In this document: piece after piece, positions 47,544-59,192 of the stretch
Layout of the letters: every line of letters begins with the position of its first letter
Numbering within the stretch: the stretch's first letter is position 1
Program-made: the position numbers and the translations under genes
The notes under the pieces: generated by a model
The model's input: only the letters and a program-made list of their open reading frames with translations
What the model was told of the DNA's origin: nothing
Databases searched by the model: none
NCBI RefSeq assembly: GCF_900148505.1
Contig: NZ_FRXO01000003.1
Coordinates: 434,001-498,000 of the forward strand
Origin: Pseudoxanthobacter soli DSM 19599
Lineage (GTDB): Bacteria; Pseudomonadota; Alphaproteobacteria; Rhizobiales; Segnochrobactraceae
DNA length: 64,000 nt
Reading direction: 5' to 3'

Positions 47544-48650
47544 TCATGTCTGCTGCTCGCCGTCCCTCGGATGGCGGTAATAGACCCGGACCCGCGACAC
47601 GCGCCGTGGATCGGCATCGAGAATTTCGAAGGCGAGCGCGGGAATCTCGGGCGGCGCGATGTGCTCGCCGCGCTGGGGAATGCGGCCGACCAGCGTGTAG
47701 ATCAGGCCGCCCAGCGTATCGACGTCTTCTTCCTCGAGTTCGTCGACATTGAGGTCGGGGCCGACCACCTCGGCGAGCTCGTCAAGATCGATGCGCGCAT
47801 CGGCGATCCAGCCGCCCTCCGGATCGGGCGCGATCATCGCCTCCTCGGCCTGATCGTGCTCGTCCTCGATGTCGCCGAGCACGGTCTCAATCAGGTCCTC
47901 CAGCGTCACGAGGCCGTCGGTGCCGCCATATTCGTCGATCACCAGCGCGATCTGCATCCTGTCCGCCTTCATGCGCGCGATGAGGTCGCTGGCCGGCATG
48001 GAAGGGGGAACGAACAGCACGGGCCGCAGGATCTCGGCCTCGCCGACCGGCTGGGACAGGTCGACCGCGCCGAGGGGCAGGGGCGCGTCCGGTGCCTCCG
48101 CCACCCCGCCCGCCGCCTGCGAGGCGCGGGAGGCGATCAGCGCCATCAGGTCCTTGATGTGGACCATGCCGAGGGGATCGTCGAGGCTCTCCCGGTAGAT
48201 CGGCATGCGGGAATGGCCGGAAGCCAGAAAGGCGCGGATCAGGCCTGCGAGCGGCGTCTCGGCGTCCGCCGCCACGATGTCGGCCCGCGGGATCATCACG
48301 TCCTCGACCCGCAGGGTGCGCAGCCGCAGGATGTTGCGCAGCAGCATCCGCTCTTCGGGTGTGAACGCCTCCTCGCCGCTGGAATCGGCGCCGGCGGCGA
48401 GGGCGCTTTCGAGGTTTTCGCGCAGCGAGCCGCCGTTTCTGAGGCCCATGGCGCCCATCAGCCGGGCGAGCCAGCCCTCCGTGGCGCGCTCCGGTGCCCT
48501 CTCGGCCTGCCGGTCCTGTGCACGCGAATCCTGTGCACGTTCGGGCTCGACCGGGCTTACCGTTCCGCTTCGGGCGGCTTTCGCTGCCGGTACGGCGGAG
48601 GCAGCGGCCGTTGTCACGGCCGCGGCGGTACTTGATGTGTCGTCGTTCAT
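47544..48650 (-). CDS. CorC/HlyC-type CBS-domain protein
   Basis: Cytoplasmic protein of the hemolysin/CorC family. It lacks the DUF21 membrane domain of full CNNM transporters and resembles CorC, linked to Mg/Co efflux. The 368-aa product starts with a low-complexity Ala/Thr-rich segment. It then has the LRTLRVEDVMIPRADIVAADAETPLAGLIRAFL and ALVIDEYGGTDGLVTLEDLIETVLGDIEDEHD CBS pair (about 115-275), and the C-terminal transporter-associated domain (IADARIDLDELAEVVG... DTLGGLIYTLVGRIPQRGE). ATG 48650 is preferred; a TTG-started extension is possible. Confidence 0.92.
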   Translation of the reverse strand: MNDDTSSTAAAVTTAAASAVPAAKAARSGTVSPVEPERAQDSRAQDRQAERAPERATEGWLARLMGAMGLRNGGSLRENLESALAAGADSSGEEAFTPEERMLLRNILRLRTLRVEDVMIPRADIVAADAETPLAGLIRAFLASGHSRMPIYRESLDDPLGMVHIKDLMALIASRASQAAGGVAEAPDAPLPLGAVDLSQPVGEAEILRPVLFVPPSMPASDLIARMKADRMQIALVIDEYGGTDGLVTLEDLIETVLGDIEDEHDQAEEAMIAPDPEGGWIADARIDLDELAEVVGPDLNVDELEEEDVDTLGGLIYTLVGRIPQRGEHIAPPEIPALAFEILDADPRRVSRVRVYYRHPRDGEQQT

Positions 48651-48765
48651 TCCAGACAGGCTTTCGCCGCCCTCAATTCGATCTGTCGTCCACAATATTC
48701 ACGATGCGGCCGGTTCCGGGAGTCCTTTTCGTCTCCGGGATCCCGTCATGATCGAGGTCGAACCT

Positions 48766-49308
48766 TCAGTCGGCCTCGCCGCGATAGGGATCGGGCACGC
48801 CCAGCCGGGCGAGACACGCCCTTTCCAGGGCTTCCATCTCCTCGGCCTCGGCCTCCGTCTCATGGTCATAGCCGAGAAGATGAAGAAAGCCGTGCACCAC
48901 CAGATGGCGCAGGTGGTGATCGAACGGCTTGCCCTCTGCCTCTGCCTCTGCCGCGACGGTCTCATAGGCCAGCACGATGTCGCCGAGGAAACGGTAGGGC
49001 GCCCCCGGCATCTCCGCCGCGGGAAAGGACAGCACGTTGGTCGGCTTGTCCTTGCCGCGGTGGTCGCGGTTGATCTCGCGCACCCGCGCGTCGTCGGCGA
49101 AGGCGATCGCCACCTCGCAGGCCGGCAGCGGCGACAGGTCGCCGGGGCCGGAGCCCGCAAGCGGCGCGGACGCGCCGAGCGTTTCCGCCACGAGCGTTTC
49201 GAGCGCGTCTTCCGCGCCCCATTCGCCCGCCTCCACGACGAGATCGATGCCGATCGGGCCGGTCGCCGCCGGCTTCCCGCCGACGGCAGCGTCACTCCCG
49301 ACGGTCAT
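48766..49308 (-). CDS. ybeY: Endoribonuclease YbeY
   Basis: Metal-dependent endoribonuclease for 16S rRNA 3' maturation and ribosome quality control. The 180-aa product has DARVREINRDHRGKDKPTNVLSFP and the zinc-binding HxxxHxxxxxH site HLVVHGFLHLLGYDHETEAEAEEME. The ATG overlaps the phoH stop (ATGA at 49305-49308), giving the coupled miaB-phoH-ybeY-corC-lnt order conserved in alphaproteobacteria. Confidence 0.95.
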   Translation of the reverse strand: MTVGSDAAVGGKPAATGPIGIDLVVEAGEWGAEDALETLVAETLGASAPLAGSGPGDLSPLPACEVAIAFADDARVREINRDHRGKDKPTNVLSFPAAEMPGAPYRFLGDIVLAYETVAAEAEAEGKPFDHHLRHLVVHGFLHLLGYDHETEAEAEEMEALERACLARLGVPDPYRGEAD

Positions 49309-50414
49309 GACGTCGGCGCGCCCGTGGCCTCGCCCCCGGTGCGGCGTGCCTCCCGCGCGTCCCGTGCGGCTGTGCGCTCCGCCCCCACCTTCTCATAGGC
49401 GGCGACGATGCGGCCGACCAGTTCGTGGCGCACCACGTCGGCCGCCGTGAACCGCACCAGCGCCACGCCCGGCACCTGATCGAGGATTCCGATCGCCTCG
49501 CCGAGGCCGGATACCTGTCCGGGCGGAAGATCGACCTGGGTCGGGTCGCCGGTGATGATCATCTTCGAGTTCTCACCGAGGCGGGTGAGAAACATCTTCA
49601 TCTGCATCGATGTGGTGTTCTGCGCCTCGTCGAGCAGGACGATGGCGTTGGTCAGCGTCCGGCCGCGCATGAAGGCGAGCGGCGCCACCTCGATCATGCC
49701 GGACTGAAGGCCGCGCTCGACCTTCTCGGGCGGCATCATCTCGTAGAGCGCGTCATAGAGCGGGCGGAGATAGGGATCGACCTTCTCGCGCATGTCGCCG
49801 GGCAGAAAGCCGAGCCGCTCGCCGGCCTCGACGGCCGGACGCGACAGGATGAGACGGGCCACATCGCCGCGCTCGAGCAGGGCGGCGGCGTAGGCGACGG
49901 CGAGGAAGGTCTTGCCGGTACCGGCGGGGCCAGCGCCGAACACGAGGTCCGCGCGGTCCATCGCCCTCAGATAGGCATCCTGGGCGGGTGTGCGGGCGAC
50001 CACGGTGCGGCGGCGGGTGGAAACCTGGGCATAGGCGAGCCTGCCCTTCGGCTCCATCGTCGGCAGGGTCAGCTGCGCCTTCGCGGCCGCCACCAGCTTG
50101 ATCGCGCCTTCGACGTCGGTCGGGTGGACGTCGAGCCCCTTCTGCAGCCGGTCGTAGAGCTGCTCGAGCACGTCGCGGGCGTGTTCGCAGGACTCGTGCG
50201 GACCCTTGATGGTCACCTGGTTGCCGCGGGCCACCGCCTCGACCCCGAGGCGCTGCTCGATCACGGCGAGGTTCTGGTCGAACTGGCCGAACAGATCGCC
50301 GATCAGGCGATTGTCGTCGAACGCCAGCACGACATGGGTGATATCGGAAGCCGGCACCAGGCGCGGCGCGATGACGGGGGCGGAGGTAGGCGAAGCGGTC
50401 CGTTCGACGGTCAC
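49305..50414 (-). CDS. PhoH-like ATPase (YbeZ type)
   Basis: Predicted RNA-associated P-loop ATPase that works with YbeY. The 369-aa product starts at GTG 50414 in a GTGA overlap with the miaB stop. It has an N-terminal KH-like region ([31 protein letters not shown]). The PhoH domain has Walker [20 protein letters not shown] (about 165), [19 protein letters not shown], Walker [13 protein letters not shown] and [13 protein letters not shown]. Confidence 0.94.
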   Translation of the reverse strand: MTVERTASPTSAPVIAPRLVPASDITHVVLAFDDNRLIGDLFGQFDQNLAVIEQRLGVEAVARGNQVTIKGPHESCEHARDVLEQLYDRLQKGLDVHPTDVEGAIKLVAAAKAQLTLPTMEPKGRLAYAQVSTRRRTVVARTPAQDAYLRAMDRADLVFGAGPAGTGKTFLAVAYAAALLERGDVARLILSRPAVEAGERLGFLPGDMREKVDPYLRPLYDALYEMMPPEKVERGLQSGMIEVAPLAFMRGRTLTNAIVLLDEAQNTTSMQMKMFLTRLGENSKMIITGDPTQVDLPPGQVSGLGEAIGILDQVPGVALVRFTAADVVRHELVGRIVAAYEKVGAERTAARDAREARRTGGEATGAPTS

Positions 50415-51790
50415 GAAGCGATCCCTGTCCGACTCGGCGCCCCGGAGGCGAAACGGCCCGCGAGGCTGTTGGTTCCCACGGCGGTGATGGTGATGTCGGC
50501 GATCTCGCCGATGCGGGCGGGGTCGCCGTCGATATGCACGGCCTGCAGCCACGGCGACCGGCCGGAAAGCTGGCCGGGACGCCGGCCGGGCTTTTCGATC
50601 AGCACCGGGATCGTGAGCCCGACGGTGCGGGCATTGAACGCGCGGGTCTGTTCGTTGACGAGGGCCTGAAGACGGTCGAGCCGCTCGGTCTTCACCGCTT
50701 CCGGCACCTGTCCGTCGCGGCCGGCGGCCGGGGTGCCGGGCCGCGGGCTATATTTGAAGGTGAACGCAGAGAGGTAGCCGACCTCGCGCACGAGGGTCAG
50801 CGTCTCCTCGAAGTCGGCGTCGGTCTCGCCGGGGAAGCCGACGATGAAATCGCCGGAGAGGGCAATGTCCGGCCGGGCGGCACGGATGCGCTCGATGAGG
50901 CGCAGGTAGCCGGCCGCCGTGTGGCGGCGGTTCATCGCCGCGAGGATGCGGTCCGATCCGGACTGCACCGGCAGGTGCAGATAGGGCATCAGCTGCGGCA
51001 GGTCGCGGTGGGCGGCGATCAGGTCGTCGTCCATGTCGCGCGGGTGGCTCGTGGTGTAGCGCAGGCGGTCGAGGCCCGGGATCTCCGCGAGACGCGCCAC
51101 CAGCCGGGCGAGATTCCAGCTCGCGCCGTCCGGGCCTTCGCCGTGATAGGCGTTGACGTTCTGGCCGAGCAGCGTCACCTCGCGCACGCCGGCGGACGCC
51201 AGGCGTTCCGCCTCCTGCACGACCCGGGCGACGGGCCGCGAGATCTCGGTGCCGCGGGTGTAGGGCACCACGCAGAACGAGCAGAACTTGTCGCAGCCTT
51301 CCTGAACGGTGAGGAACGCCGTGACGCCCCGGGCGAGCGTGCGCTCCCGCGAGGGCGCCGGCAGGTGCTCGAATTTCTCTTCGGTGGCGAGTTCCGTTTC
51401 CACCACCCGCTCGCCCTTGCGGGCGCGGTCGAGAAATTCCGGCAGCCGATGATAGGTCTGCGGCCCGACGACGAGATCGACGACGGGCGCGCGGGCGGCG
51501 ATCTCCCGGCCTTCGGCCTGGGCGACGCAGCCGGCGACGCCGACCGTCATCTCGCGGCCCTCGCGGGCGCGCGCTTCCTTGATCAGGCGAATGCGGCCGA
51601 GCTCGGAATAAACCTTCTCGGCGGCCTTCTCGCGGATATGGCAGGTGTTCAGGAGGACGAGATCGGCCGTCTCGAGCGAATCAGTCGGGACATAGCCGGC
51701 CGGCACCAGTGCATCCGTCATACGATCGGAATCGTAGACGTTCATCTGACAGCCGTACGTCTTGACGAAGACGGTGCGCTTGTCGGTCAT
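50411..51790 (-). CDS. miaB: tRNA-2-methylthio-N6-dimethylallyladenosine synthase MiaB
   Basis: Radical-SAM methylthiotransferase acting on A37 of tRNAs. The 459-aa product has the N-terminal UPF0004 cluster domain ([48 protein letters not shown]), the radical-SAM CxxxCxxC motif [17 protein letters not shown], and a C-terminal TRAM domain. ATG 51790 begins the conserved region; a 13-codon upstream extension is unlikely. Coupled to phoH downstream. Confidence 0.96.
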   Translation of the reverse strand: MTDKRTVFVKTYGCQMNVYDSDRMTDALVPAGYVPTDSLETADLVLLNTCHIREKAAEKVYSELGRIRLIKEARAREGREMTVGVAGCVAQAEGREIAARAPVVDLVVGPQTYHRLPEFLDRARKGERVVETELATEEKFEHLPAPSRERTLARGVTAFLTVQEGCDKFCSFCVVPYTRGTEISRPVARVVQEAERLASAGVREVTLLGQNVNAYHGEGPDGASWNLARLVARLAEIPGLDRLRYTTSHPRDMDDDLIAAHRDLPQLMPYLHLPVQSGSDRILAAMNRRHTAAGYLRLIERIRAARPDIALSGDFIVGFPGETDADFEETLTLVREVGYLSAFTFKYSPRPGTPAAGRDGQVPEAVKTERLDRLQALVNEQTRAFNARTVGLTIPVLIEKPGRRPGQLSGRSPWLQAVHIDGDPARIGEIADITITAVGTNSLAGRFASGAPSRTGIAS

Positions 51791-52026
51791 TCGGCGGGGT
51801 TGCGACCCCTCCCTCGTCTCGTGGTGCAACGCAAACGGGCGCCGCGGGTGGCGTCGGAACGTGGTTTTAAACCTGGCTTTCGACCGGGCTTGCGGGTCGC
51901 TCGGCGGTCTTGAACGCGAAGACGGCCCCGTCCTTCAGGATTTACCGTGTTTCGCCGCATTTGAGAATAGCCGTCCTTGCCGCGGCGGGGGACAGGCACG
52001 ATCGGCCTGTCACGCCGCCGGGCATT

Positions 52027-52872
52027 TCAGGCCGCCGGTGTGGCGGCGCGGCCGGTAAGGGCGGCCATCGTCATGGTGCGGACCTCGTCTTCGGCCTTTG
52101 CCGTCACGGACTTGCGGTCCGTGCCCGGCCCGAACGGGATCGGTTCGCCCCAGCTCAGCTCGACATCCACCGGCGGTCCCGCCATCAGCGCCAGAAGGTG
52201 GGGAGCGAGGTCCATGTCGCCATACCAGGCGACGAGCGGCCGCTTGATCCGTCCCATCGGCAACCCGGCGAGGCGGGTGTAGGCGATCGACAAAGGCTGC
52301 ACCATGGCCCGCTGTCCGGCACCTCCCGCCCCGTTTCCGCCCTGGTCGCCGGCAACGGCCTGTCCGTCCGCAAGAGTCTGACGCGCGGCGCCGACGAGCG
52401 CACTGCGGAACGGCAGCACCTCGCTGCCGTTGGTGGAGGTGCCTTCCGGGAACAGCACCATCGGGTCGCCTCGTCCGAGCCGCACGGCGATGGCGCTCGT
52501 CACCCGTCCGGTATCGGCGCGGCGGGCGCGGTCGACGAACACCGTGCGCTGCAACTTTGCGAACAGGCCGAACACCGGCCATCCGGCAACTTCGGCCTTG
52601 GCGATGAACGACAGCGGCATCCGCGACCCGATCACGGAAATGTCGAGCCAGGAGACGTGGTTGGAGAGGATCAGCAGCGGCCGGGTTTCAGCCGGGCGGC
52701 CGCGCTCCAGCACCCGCACGCGCAGCAGGGCGAGGGCGATGCGATGCCACCACATCGGAATGCGGCCGGCGAGAGGCCGGTCCAGGCGTACGGCGGCCCA
52801 CTGCACCGGCAGCAGCACCAGCGTCACCAGGCTCAGCGCCAACAGCGATAGAACGACCCGCAGGCGCTGCAT
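52027..52872 (-). CDS. Lysophospholipid acyltransferase (PlsC family)
   Basis: 1-acyl-glycerol-3-phosphate acyltransferase-like membrane enzyme of phospholipid or ornithine-lipid acylation. The 281-aa product has an N-terminal transmembrane helix (VVLSLLALSLVTLVLLPVQW), the acyltransferase block I ILSNHVSWLDISVIG (NHxSWLD), block III MVLFPEGTSTNGSEVLPF, and a proline-rich block IV. ATG 52872 has GGAAGG upstream. Fifty nt downstream of fur/mur. Whether it is PlsC proper or an OlsA-type paralogue cannot be told. Confidence 0.9.
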   Translation of the reverse strand: MQRLRVVLSLLALSLVTLVLLPVQWAAVRLDRPLAGRIPMWWHRIALALLRVRVLERGRPAETRPLLILSNHVSWLDISVIGSRMPLSFIAKAEVAGWPVFGLFAKLQRTVFVDRARRADTGRVTSAIAVRLGRGDPMVLFPEGTSTNGSEVLPFRSALVGAARQTLADGQAVAGDQGGNGAGGAGQRAMVQPLSIAYTRLAGLPMGRIKRPLVAWYGDMDLAPHLLALMAGPPVDVELSWGEPIPFGPGTDRKSVTAKAEDEVRTMTMAALTGRAATPAA

Positions 52873-52921
52873 TCGGCCTTCCGCGAAATGGGCGGGCCGC
52901 CGGCCCGATCGAGGGCGCCGG

Positions 52922-53392
52922 TTACCGCTTGTCCTTGTCTTCCAGCGGCACACCATAGAGTTCGAGCCGGTGGTCGACCAGCTTGAAGCCGAGTTCGCGC
53001 GCGATGAATTCCTGCAGGCGCTCGATGTCCTCGTTGCGGAACTCCACCACCTTGCCGGACCGGAGATCGATCAGGTGGTCGTGGTGGTCGTCCTGCACGG
53101 TTTCGTAGCGCGAGCGGCCGTCGCGGAAGTCGTGGCGCTCAATGATGCCGGCATCCTCGAACAACTTCACCGTGCGATAGACGGTGGAAATCGAGATCCG
53201 GTTGTCGATGGCATTGGCGCGGCGGTGGAGTTCCTCCACGTCGGGATGGTCGTCGGCGCTTTCCAGCACGCGGGCGATCACCCGCCGCTGGTCGGTCATA
53301 CGCATTCCCTTGGCGACGCAGAGCGCTTCGAGCGGCTGGGCATCAGGACCCGTCGAGGCGGCCGTCTTGAGGATGTGGGTCTGATTGGTCAC
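52922..53392 (-). CDS. Fur-family metal-responsive regulator (Fur/Mur)
   Basis: Repressor of the Fur family. In Rhizobiales the copy at this position is often the Mn-responsive Mur, while iron is handled by other regulators, so I leave it as Fur/Mur. The 156-aa product (GTG 53392, GGAG upstream) has the winged helix (MRMTDQRRVIARVLESADDHPDVEELHRRA, ISISTVYRTVKLFEDAGII) and the metal site ERHDFRDGRSRYE...DDHHDHLIDLRSGKVVEF. It lacks the CxxC zinc-finger pairs, as usual in alphaproteobacteria. Confidence 0.92.
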   Translation of the reverse strand: MTNQTHILKTAASTGPDAQPLEALCVAKGMRMTDQRRVIARVLESADDHPDVEELHRRANAIDNRISISTVYRTVKLFEDAGIIERHDFRDGRSRYETVQDDHHDHLIDLRSGKVVEFRNEDIERLQEFIARELGFKLVDHRLELYGVPLEDKDKR

Positions 53393-53532
53393 GGCTCGCA
53401 GCTCCCGTCGCGGTTCGACGCCGATGCATCCGGTCCCTACTGTTTCCCGCGTCACTCGGGGGGCGGAAATAGCGGGTCCGTTGGCAGGTCGAGGTACTTT
53501 CGAATTAGTCTACTTCGCTACAAAGCCATGGG

Positions 53533-54222
53533 CTAACGGAGATCGCAACGCAAGACAAGCGCATGTCCCTGTCCGGCAGCATGGGCATAATAGCCCGGCC
53601 GTTGCCCGACCTGAACGAAGCCGCGCCGGCGATAAACAGCCAGCGCGGGCGCATTTTGCGTGTCCACCTCCAGAAAGACGCAGGCGACGCCGTCCACATA
53701 GAGCCGGCGCAGCGCCGCATCGGTCAGGAGCCCGCCGATGCCCGCGCCGCGATGATGGGGATGGACCGCGATGGTCAGCACCTCGGCCTCGCCGGCCACC
53801 GACCGCATCATGATGAAGCCGATCGGCCGGCGGGTTCCGTAGGGCGTGCCGCGCCGCGCGACGAGGCAGAACACCCCCGCGCCTCCCATCAGGGCCGCGA
53901 TCTCGTCCTCGCTCCAGGTCTGCGAGAAAGACGCCGCGTGGATGTCGGCGAGATCGGGAAGGTCGGCGTCCTCCGCCGCCTCGATCACCGGTTCGCGGGC
54001 GAAACGCCAGTCCGCGAACGACCAGAGCCCGGTCTGGCCGAGATCCGCCCACCACCATCCGGCCGGGGCGGGATCGACGGGATCCGAGGCACGCGTGGCA
54101 GAGGGCGCGGACCAGTAATCCCACGTCAGCATCGGCCAGGAGGACGCCGACCACGACAGCGGCGACCAGGACGACGTCTTCCACCACGGGCCTGAAGGCG
54201 GCGGGGGCGATTCGTCTGCCAT
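53533..54222 (-). CDS. rimI: RimI-type GNAT N-acetyltransferase with Trp-rich N-terminal extension
   Basis: Acetyltransferase of the RimI family, typically modifying the N-terminal Ala of ribosomal protein S18. The GNAT domain is in the C-terminal two thirds (VIEAAEDADLPDLADIHAASFSQTWSEDE...; acetyl-CoA loop VLTIAVHPHHRGAGIGGLLT; LEVDTQNAPALAVYRRRGFVQVGQRPGYY). From the ATG at 54222 (GGAG upstream) the product is 229 aa. That is about 70 longer than standard RimI, because of an N-terminal segment with 12 tryptophans in the first 74 residues. Beside tsaB, as usual. A downstream start that omits the extension is possible but I see no better ribosome site. Confidence 0.87.
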   Translation of the reverse strand: MADESPPPPSGPWWKTSSWSPLSWSASSWPMLTWDYWSAPSATRASDPVDPAPAGWWWADLGQTGLWSFADWRFAREPVIEAAEDADLPDLADIHAASFSQTWSEDEIAALMGGAGVFCLVARRGTPYGTRRPIGFIMMRSVAGEAEVLTIAVHPHHRGAGIGGLLTDAALRRLYVDGVACVFLEVDTQNAPALAVYRRRGFVQVGQRPGYYAHAAGQGHALVLRCDLR

Positions 54223-54429
54223 GGCGATGGTCTCCGGGACGTGGCTGTCCGCTCCGTTGAGAAGCGATCCTTTCGAGGCCCGTTCCGTGCGCTTGGAAGG
54301 GCCTCTGCCGCTGGATAGGACCGATCCGCCCTGGTGTTCAAGCGGCCGGCCCGGTGAGGGCACTGGAAAAATACGACGACCGGCGCGGCGTGTCCCGTTC
54401 GGATCGCCGCGCGTCTGAAGGAAACCGCG

Positions 54430-55134
54430 CTAGCTGCCGGGCGCCAGCAAGCCGGGCAGCCGCTTCTGCGGCTTGGCGTCGGGCGGCCGCAGATAGATCG
54501 GCTCCGGCGCCACCGGTTCGGGTGTCCGCGCGGCCGCGATCCGGGCGATGGTAGCGGCCTCCACGATCCGGCCCGGTTCGACCGGCCCGGTAGCGAGCCC
54601 GGCGCGGCGGGAGAGATCGGCCAGGATATCGGCCCCCGAACCGGTCAGAACCGCACCCGCGGGCACCAGCGCTGCGGCTTCGGCGAGCGGAACGGCCCGC
54701 GCCGGGCCGAGCGGCGCGCCGGCATGGTCGAAGCCCTGAAGATAGAGGGTGTCGCGCTTGGCATCGATGGCGGCGATCACCGGCAGGCCGGGATGGGCCG
54801 CACGGCTTGCCGCGGCGATCGCCTCCAGCGAACCGACGCCGATCAAGGGGCGCGACAGCGCAAAGGCGAGCCCGCGGGCGGTCGCGACCGCGATCCGCAC
54901 ACCGGTGAAGCTTCCCGGGCCGAGCGACACGGCGATCCGGTCGAGATCCGCCGGCACCAGCGACAGATCGCCGATCGCCTCGGTGATCATCGTCATCAGC
55001 CGTTCGGCATGGCCGGTGGGGGAGGGATCGAACCGTACGACCAGCCGCTCGCCCGCTGCGGCAACGCCGCCGGAGAGATCGAGCACGGCGACCGAGGCGG
55101 CGGAGCCTGCGGTGTCGAGGGCCAGGATGCGCAT
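54430..55134 (-). CDS. tsaB: tRNA threonylcarbamoyladenosine biosynthesis protein TsaB
   Basis: Scaffold partner of TsaD in the synthesis of t6A37 in tRNA. The 234-aa product starts MRILALDTAGSAASVAVLD and has IAVSLGPGSFTGVRIAVATARGLAFAL and a C-terminal IYLRPPDAKPQKRLPG. The ATG at 55134 has GGGGGTG upstream. The order tsaB-rimI-fur is conserved in Rhizobiales. An 18-bp imperfect hairpin (GTGCTTC...GAAGCAC, about 55150-55169) lies just upstream. Confidence 0.93.
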   Translation of the reverse strand: MRILALDTAGSAASVAVLDLSGGVAAAGERLVVRFDPSPTGHAERLMTMITEAIGDLSLVPADLDRIAVSLGPGSFTGVRIAVATARGLAFALSRPLIGVGSLEAIAAASRAAHPGLPVIAAIDAKRDTLYLQGFDHAGAPLGPARAVPLAEAAALVPAGAVLTGSGADILADLSRRAGLATGPVEPGRIVEAATIARIAAARTPEPVAPEPIYLRPPDAKPQKRLPGLLAPGS

Positions 55135-55189
55135 GTTCGGAGCACCCCCGTGCTTCGCGCGTGAAGCACGGATGTGCTCCATCGTTCAG

Positions 55190-55227
55190 TTGCCGTCCGG
55201 CTCGCCCGTGGCCGCGCCGGACGGCAA
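55190..55227 (-). terminator. Strong hairpin after the DUF992 gene
   Basis: Perfect 12-bp stem TTGCCGTCCGGC (55190-55201) / GCCGGACGGCAA (55216-55227), 7 nt past the stop at 55234. It lacks a T-run, so it may protect the 3' end or pause polymerase rather than terminate alone. Confidence 0.45.
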
Positions 55228-55233
55228 GCCGGA

Positions 55234-55713
55234 TCAGGCCGCGGGCTTCAGCTTCAGCGCGGCGATGCCGGCGGCGATGTTGAAGCCTTCCTGGACCTGC
55301 GTGCTAAGCGGCTGAAGCGCGATCGAGCGCGAGAAGCCGCCGATCAGCACGTTGGCGCCGAGACCCACCGTCACCGTCGCCTCGGCGGTCAGGCCGCCAT
55401 ATTCGCCGGTCAGGGCATTCGGGGCAAGGCCGCCGGTCGAGGGCGCGAACACGCCCCATACGATCTGCGTCGCCTTGGTCTCGCCGATATCGACGCCGAA
55501 CTGCGAGATCTGGCCGTCATAGTGCTCGACCTTGCCGCCGCCGGCAGGCTTGAACTCGCAGGTGAGCTTGGTGGTCGAGCCGACGATGAAGCCGACATTG
55601 GTGCCTTCCTTGCAGGTCAGCACGCCGACGTTCACGCGCTTTTCCTGGGCGAGGGCGGGCGTGGTGAGCAGGGCGGCGGCCACGAGGGCTGCGGTCGCAA
55701 GGCGGATCGTCAT
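55234..55713 (-). CDS. DUF992 exported protein
   Basis: Periplasmic protein of unknown function common in Rhizobiales. The 159-aa product has a clear signal peptide (MTIRLATAALVAAALLTTPALAQE) and the DUF992 pattern VNVGVLTCKEGTNVGFIVGSTTKLTCEFKP, VEHYDGQISQFGVDIGETKATQIVWGVFAPS, GEYGGLTAEATVTVGLGANVLIGGFSRSIALQPLS and a C-terminal NIAAGIAALKL. Two cysteines near the N-terminus could pair. ATG 55713 has AAGGAG upstream. Glycine-rich beta strands suggest a small beta-barrel-like fold (inference). Confidence 0.88.
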   Translation of the reverse strand: MTIRLATAALVAAALLTTPALAQEKRVNVGVLTCKEGTNVGFIVGSTTKLTCEFKPAGGGKVEHYDGQISQFGVDIGETKATQIVWGVFAPSTGGLAPNALTGEYGGLTAEATVTVGLGANVLIGGFSRSIALQPLSTQVQEGFNIAAGIAALKLKPAA

Positions 55714-55796
55714 GGAGGTGAACTCCTTCGCAGGTTGATCGTGGCGCTCCGCCGCCGGGTCATCCGGAATCGGCACAACGGACGCGATGCGATTTC

Positions 55797-55852
55797 TAGA
55801 ACAGGCACCCGGAAGACGGGAACCGGATTTTCCGAAAAGATCGTGTGCTTGC
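55797..55852 (+). repeat. Decayed copy of a second Rhizobiales-type intergenic repeat
   Basis: GGGAACCGGATTTTCCGAAAAG followed by ATCGTGTGCTT, preceded by ACCCGGAAGAC. This resembles the widespread rhizobial palindrome family (GAACCGGTTTTCCGAAAA, ATCATGCT). It is distinct from the GAGCATATCC family. It lies between the aminotransferase and DUF992 genes. Confidence 0.5.
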
Positions 55853-55973
55853 AAATGGATGGCACACGGCGGCCAGCGTGCGGCATCTGCAGGGCGCGGG
55901 CCATGATAATCCGCAAAGGCGCGCTTCAGGTTGCACCGGCCGGCGGCCACGACCGCCGGCCGAAACGACTGGA

Positions 55974-57864
<1,891 letters not shown>

Positions 57865-58036
57865 AATCTCCTCCGTCAGTCCACGGCTCCGGAGCGATCC
57901 TGAAACGCGATCACGCCCAACCAGTCCCATATCCGATTCATATAGCAGAACTTGCGCGCCCGAAACGACACCCGACTGCGCTAAAACGGTCGGTGTTGCA
58001 GTTGGGCCATTGAATTTGGCTAACAAAGGTTTTGCA

Positions 58037-59083
58037 TCAGGCCCGGCGGGTCGCCAGCATCCCGAGAATCTCCTTCACGGACGCGACCACCGGGCCGGCG
58101 ATCGCCGCCGCGCGCTCGGCGCCGTCGGCCAGCACGCCGTCGATATAGCCGGGGTCCGCCTTGAGGCGGCGCATCTCGTCGGCGATCGGCGAGAGCTTCT
58201 CCACCGCGAGGTCGGCGAGCAACGGCTTGAAGGCCGAGAACTGCTTGCCGCCGTGCTCGGCGAGAACCGCTTCCTTGGCCTGTCCGGACAGCGCGGCATA
58301 GATGCCGACGAGATTGTCGGCCTCAGGCCGCCCCTCGAGGCCCTTCGGCTCTGACGGCAGGTCCATCGGATCGGTCTTGGCCTTGCGGATCTTGAGCGCG
58401 ATGGTCTCCGCGTCGTCCACGAGGTTGATGCGCGAATAGTCGGACGGGTCGGATTTCGACATCTTCTTGGTGCCGTCGCGCAGGCTCATCACCCGCGTCG
58501 CCGGTCCCTGGATCAGCGGTTCCGGCATGGGGAAGAAGCCGTCGCCATGTCCGAGCGCGGCGATCCGGGCCGAGAAGTCGTTGTTGAACTTCGCGGCGAT
58601 GTCCCTCGTCAGTTCCAGGTGCTGCTTCTGGTCCTCGCCGACCGGCACATGGGTCGCGCGATAGACCAGGATGTCGGCCGCCATCAGCGTCGGATAGGCG
58701 AACAGGCCCACCGAGGCGTTCTCCTTGTCCTTGCCGGCCTTCTCCTTGAACTGGGTCATGCGGTTGAGCCAGCCCATCCGCGCCACGCAGTTGAACACCC
58801 AGGCGAGTTCGGCGTGGGCCGGCACCTGCGACTGGTTGAAGACAATGTGCCTCTTCACATCGATGCCGGCGGCGAGATAGGCCGCCGTGACCTCGCGGAT
58901 GGCAGCGGTGAGCTCGACCGGGTCCTGCGCGACGGTGATCGCGTGGAGATCGACCACGCAATAGATGCAATTATATTCGCGCTGCAGCGGCACGAAGCGC
59001 GACAGCGCACCGAGATAGTTGCCGAGATGCAGGTTGCCCGTCGGCTGGATGCCGGAGAACACGCGGGGCTCGAACGTCGTCAT
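58037..59083 (-). CDS. trpS: Tryptophanyl-tRNA synthetase
   Basis: Class I aminoacyl-tRNA synthetase charging tRNA-Trp. The 348-aa product has the HIGH-equivalent [14 protein letters not shown] near the N-terminus, [71 protein letters not shown] and KMSKS ([17 protein letters not shown]). Length is normal. Coupled in order to murJ upstream. Confidence 0.96.
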   Translation of the reverse strand: MTTFEPRVFSGIQPTGNLHLGNYLGALSRFVPLQREYNCIYCVVDLHAITVAQDPVELTAAIREVTAAYLAAGIDVKRHIVFNQSQVPAHAELAWVFNCVARMGWLNRMTQFKEKAGKDKENASVGLFAYPTLMAADILVYRATHVPVGEDQKQHLELTRDIAAKFNNDFSARIAALGHGDGFFPMPEPLIQGPATRVMSLRDGTKKMSKSDPSDYSRINLVDDAETIALKIRKAKTDPMDLPSEPKGLEGRPEADNLVGIYAALSGQAKEAVLAEHGGKQFSAFKPLLADLAVEKLSPIADEMRRLKADPGYIDGVLADGAERAAAIAGPVVASVKEILGMLATRRA

Positions 59084-59192
59084 GACCGGGTCGACCTTGT
59101 TGCGAGGACCGGCGGGTTATGGCGAAGCCGGCCGCCCGGCGCAAGCCGGGGAGTGAGGAATGGCGCCGTCCGCGCCGCGGTACGACGGTCGA

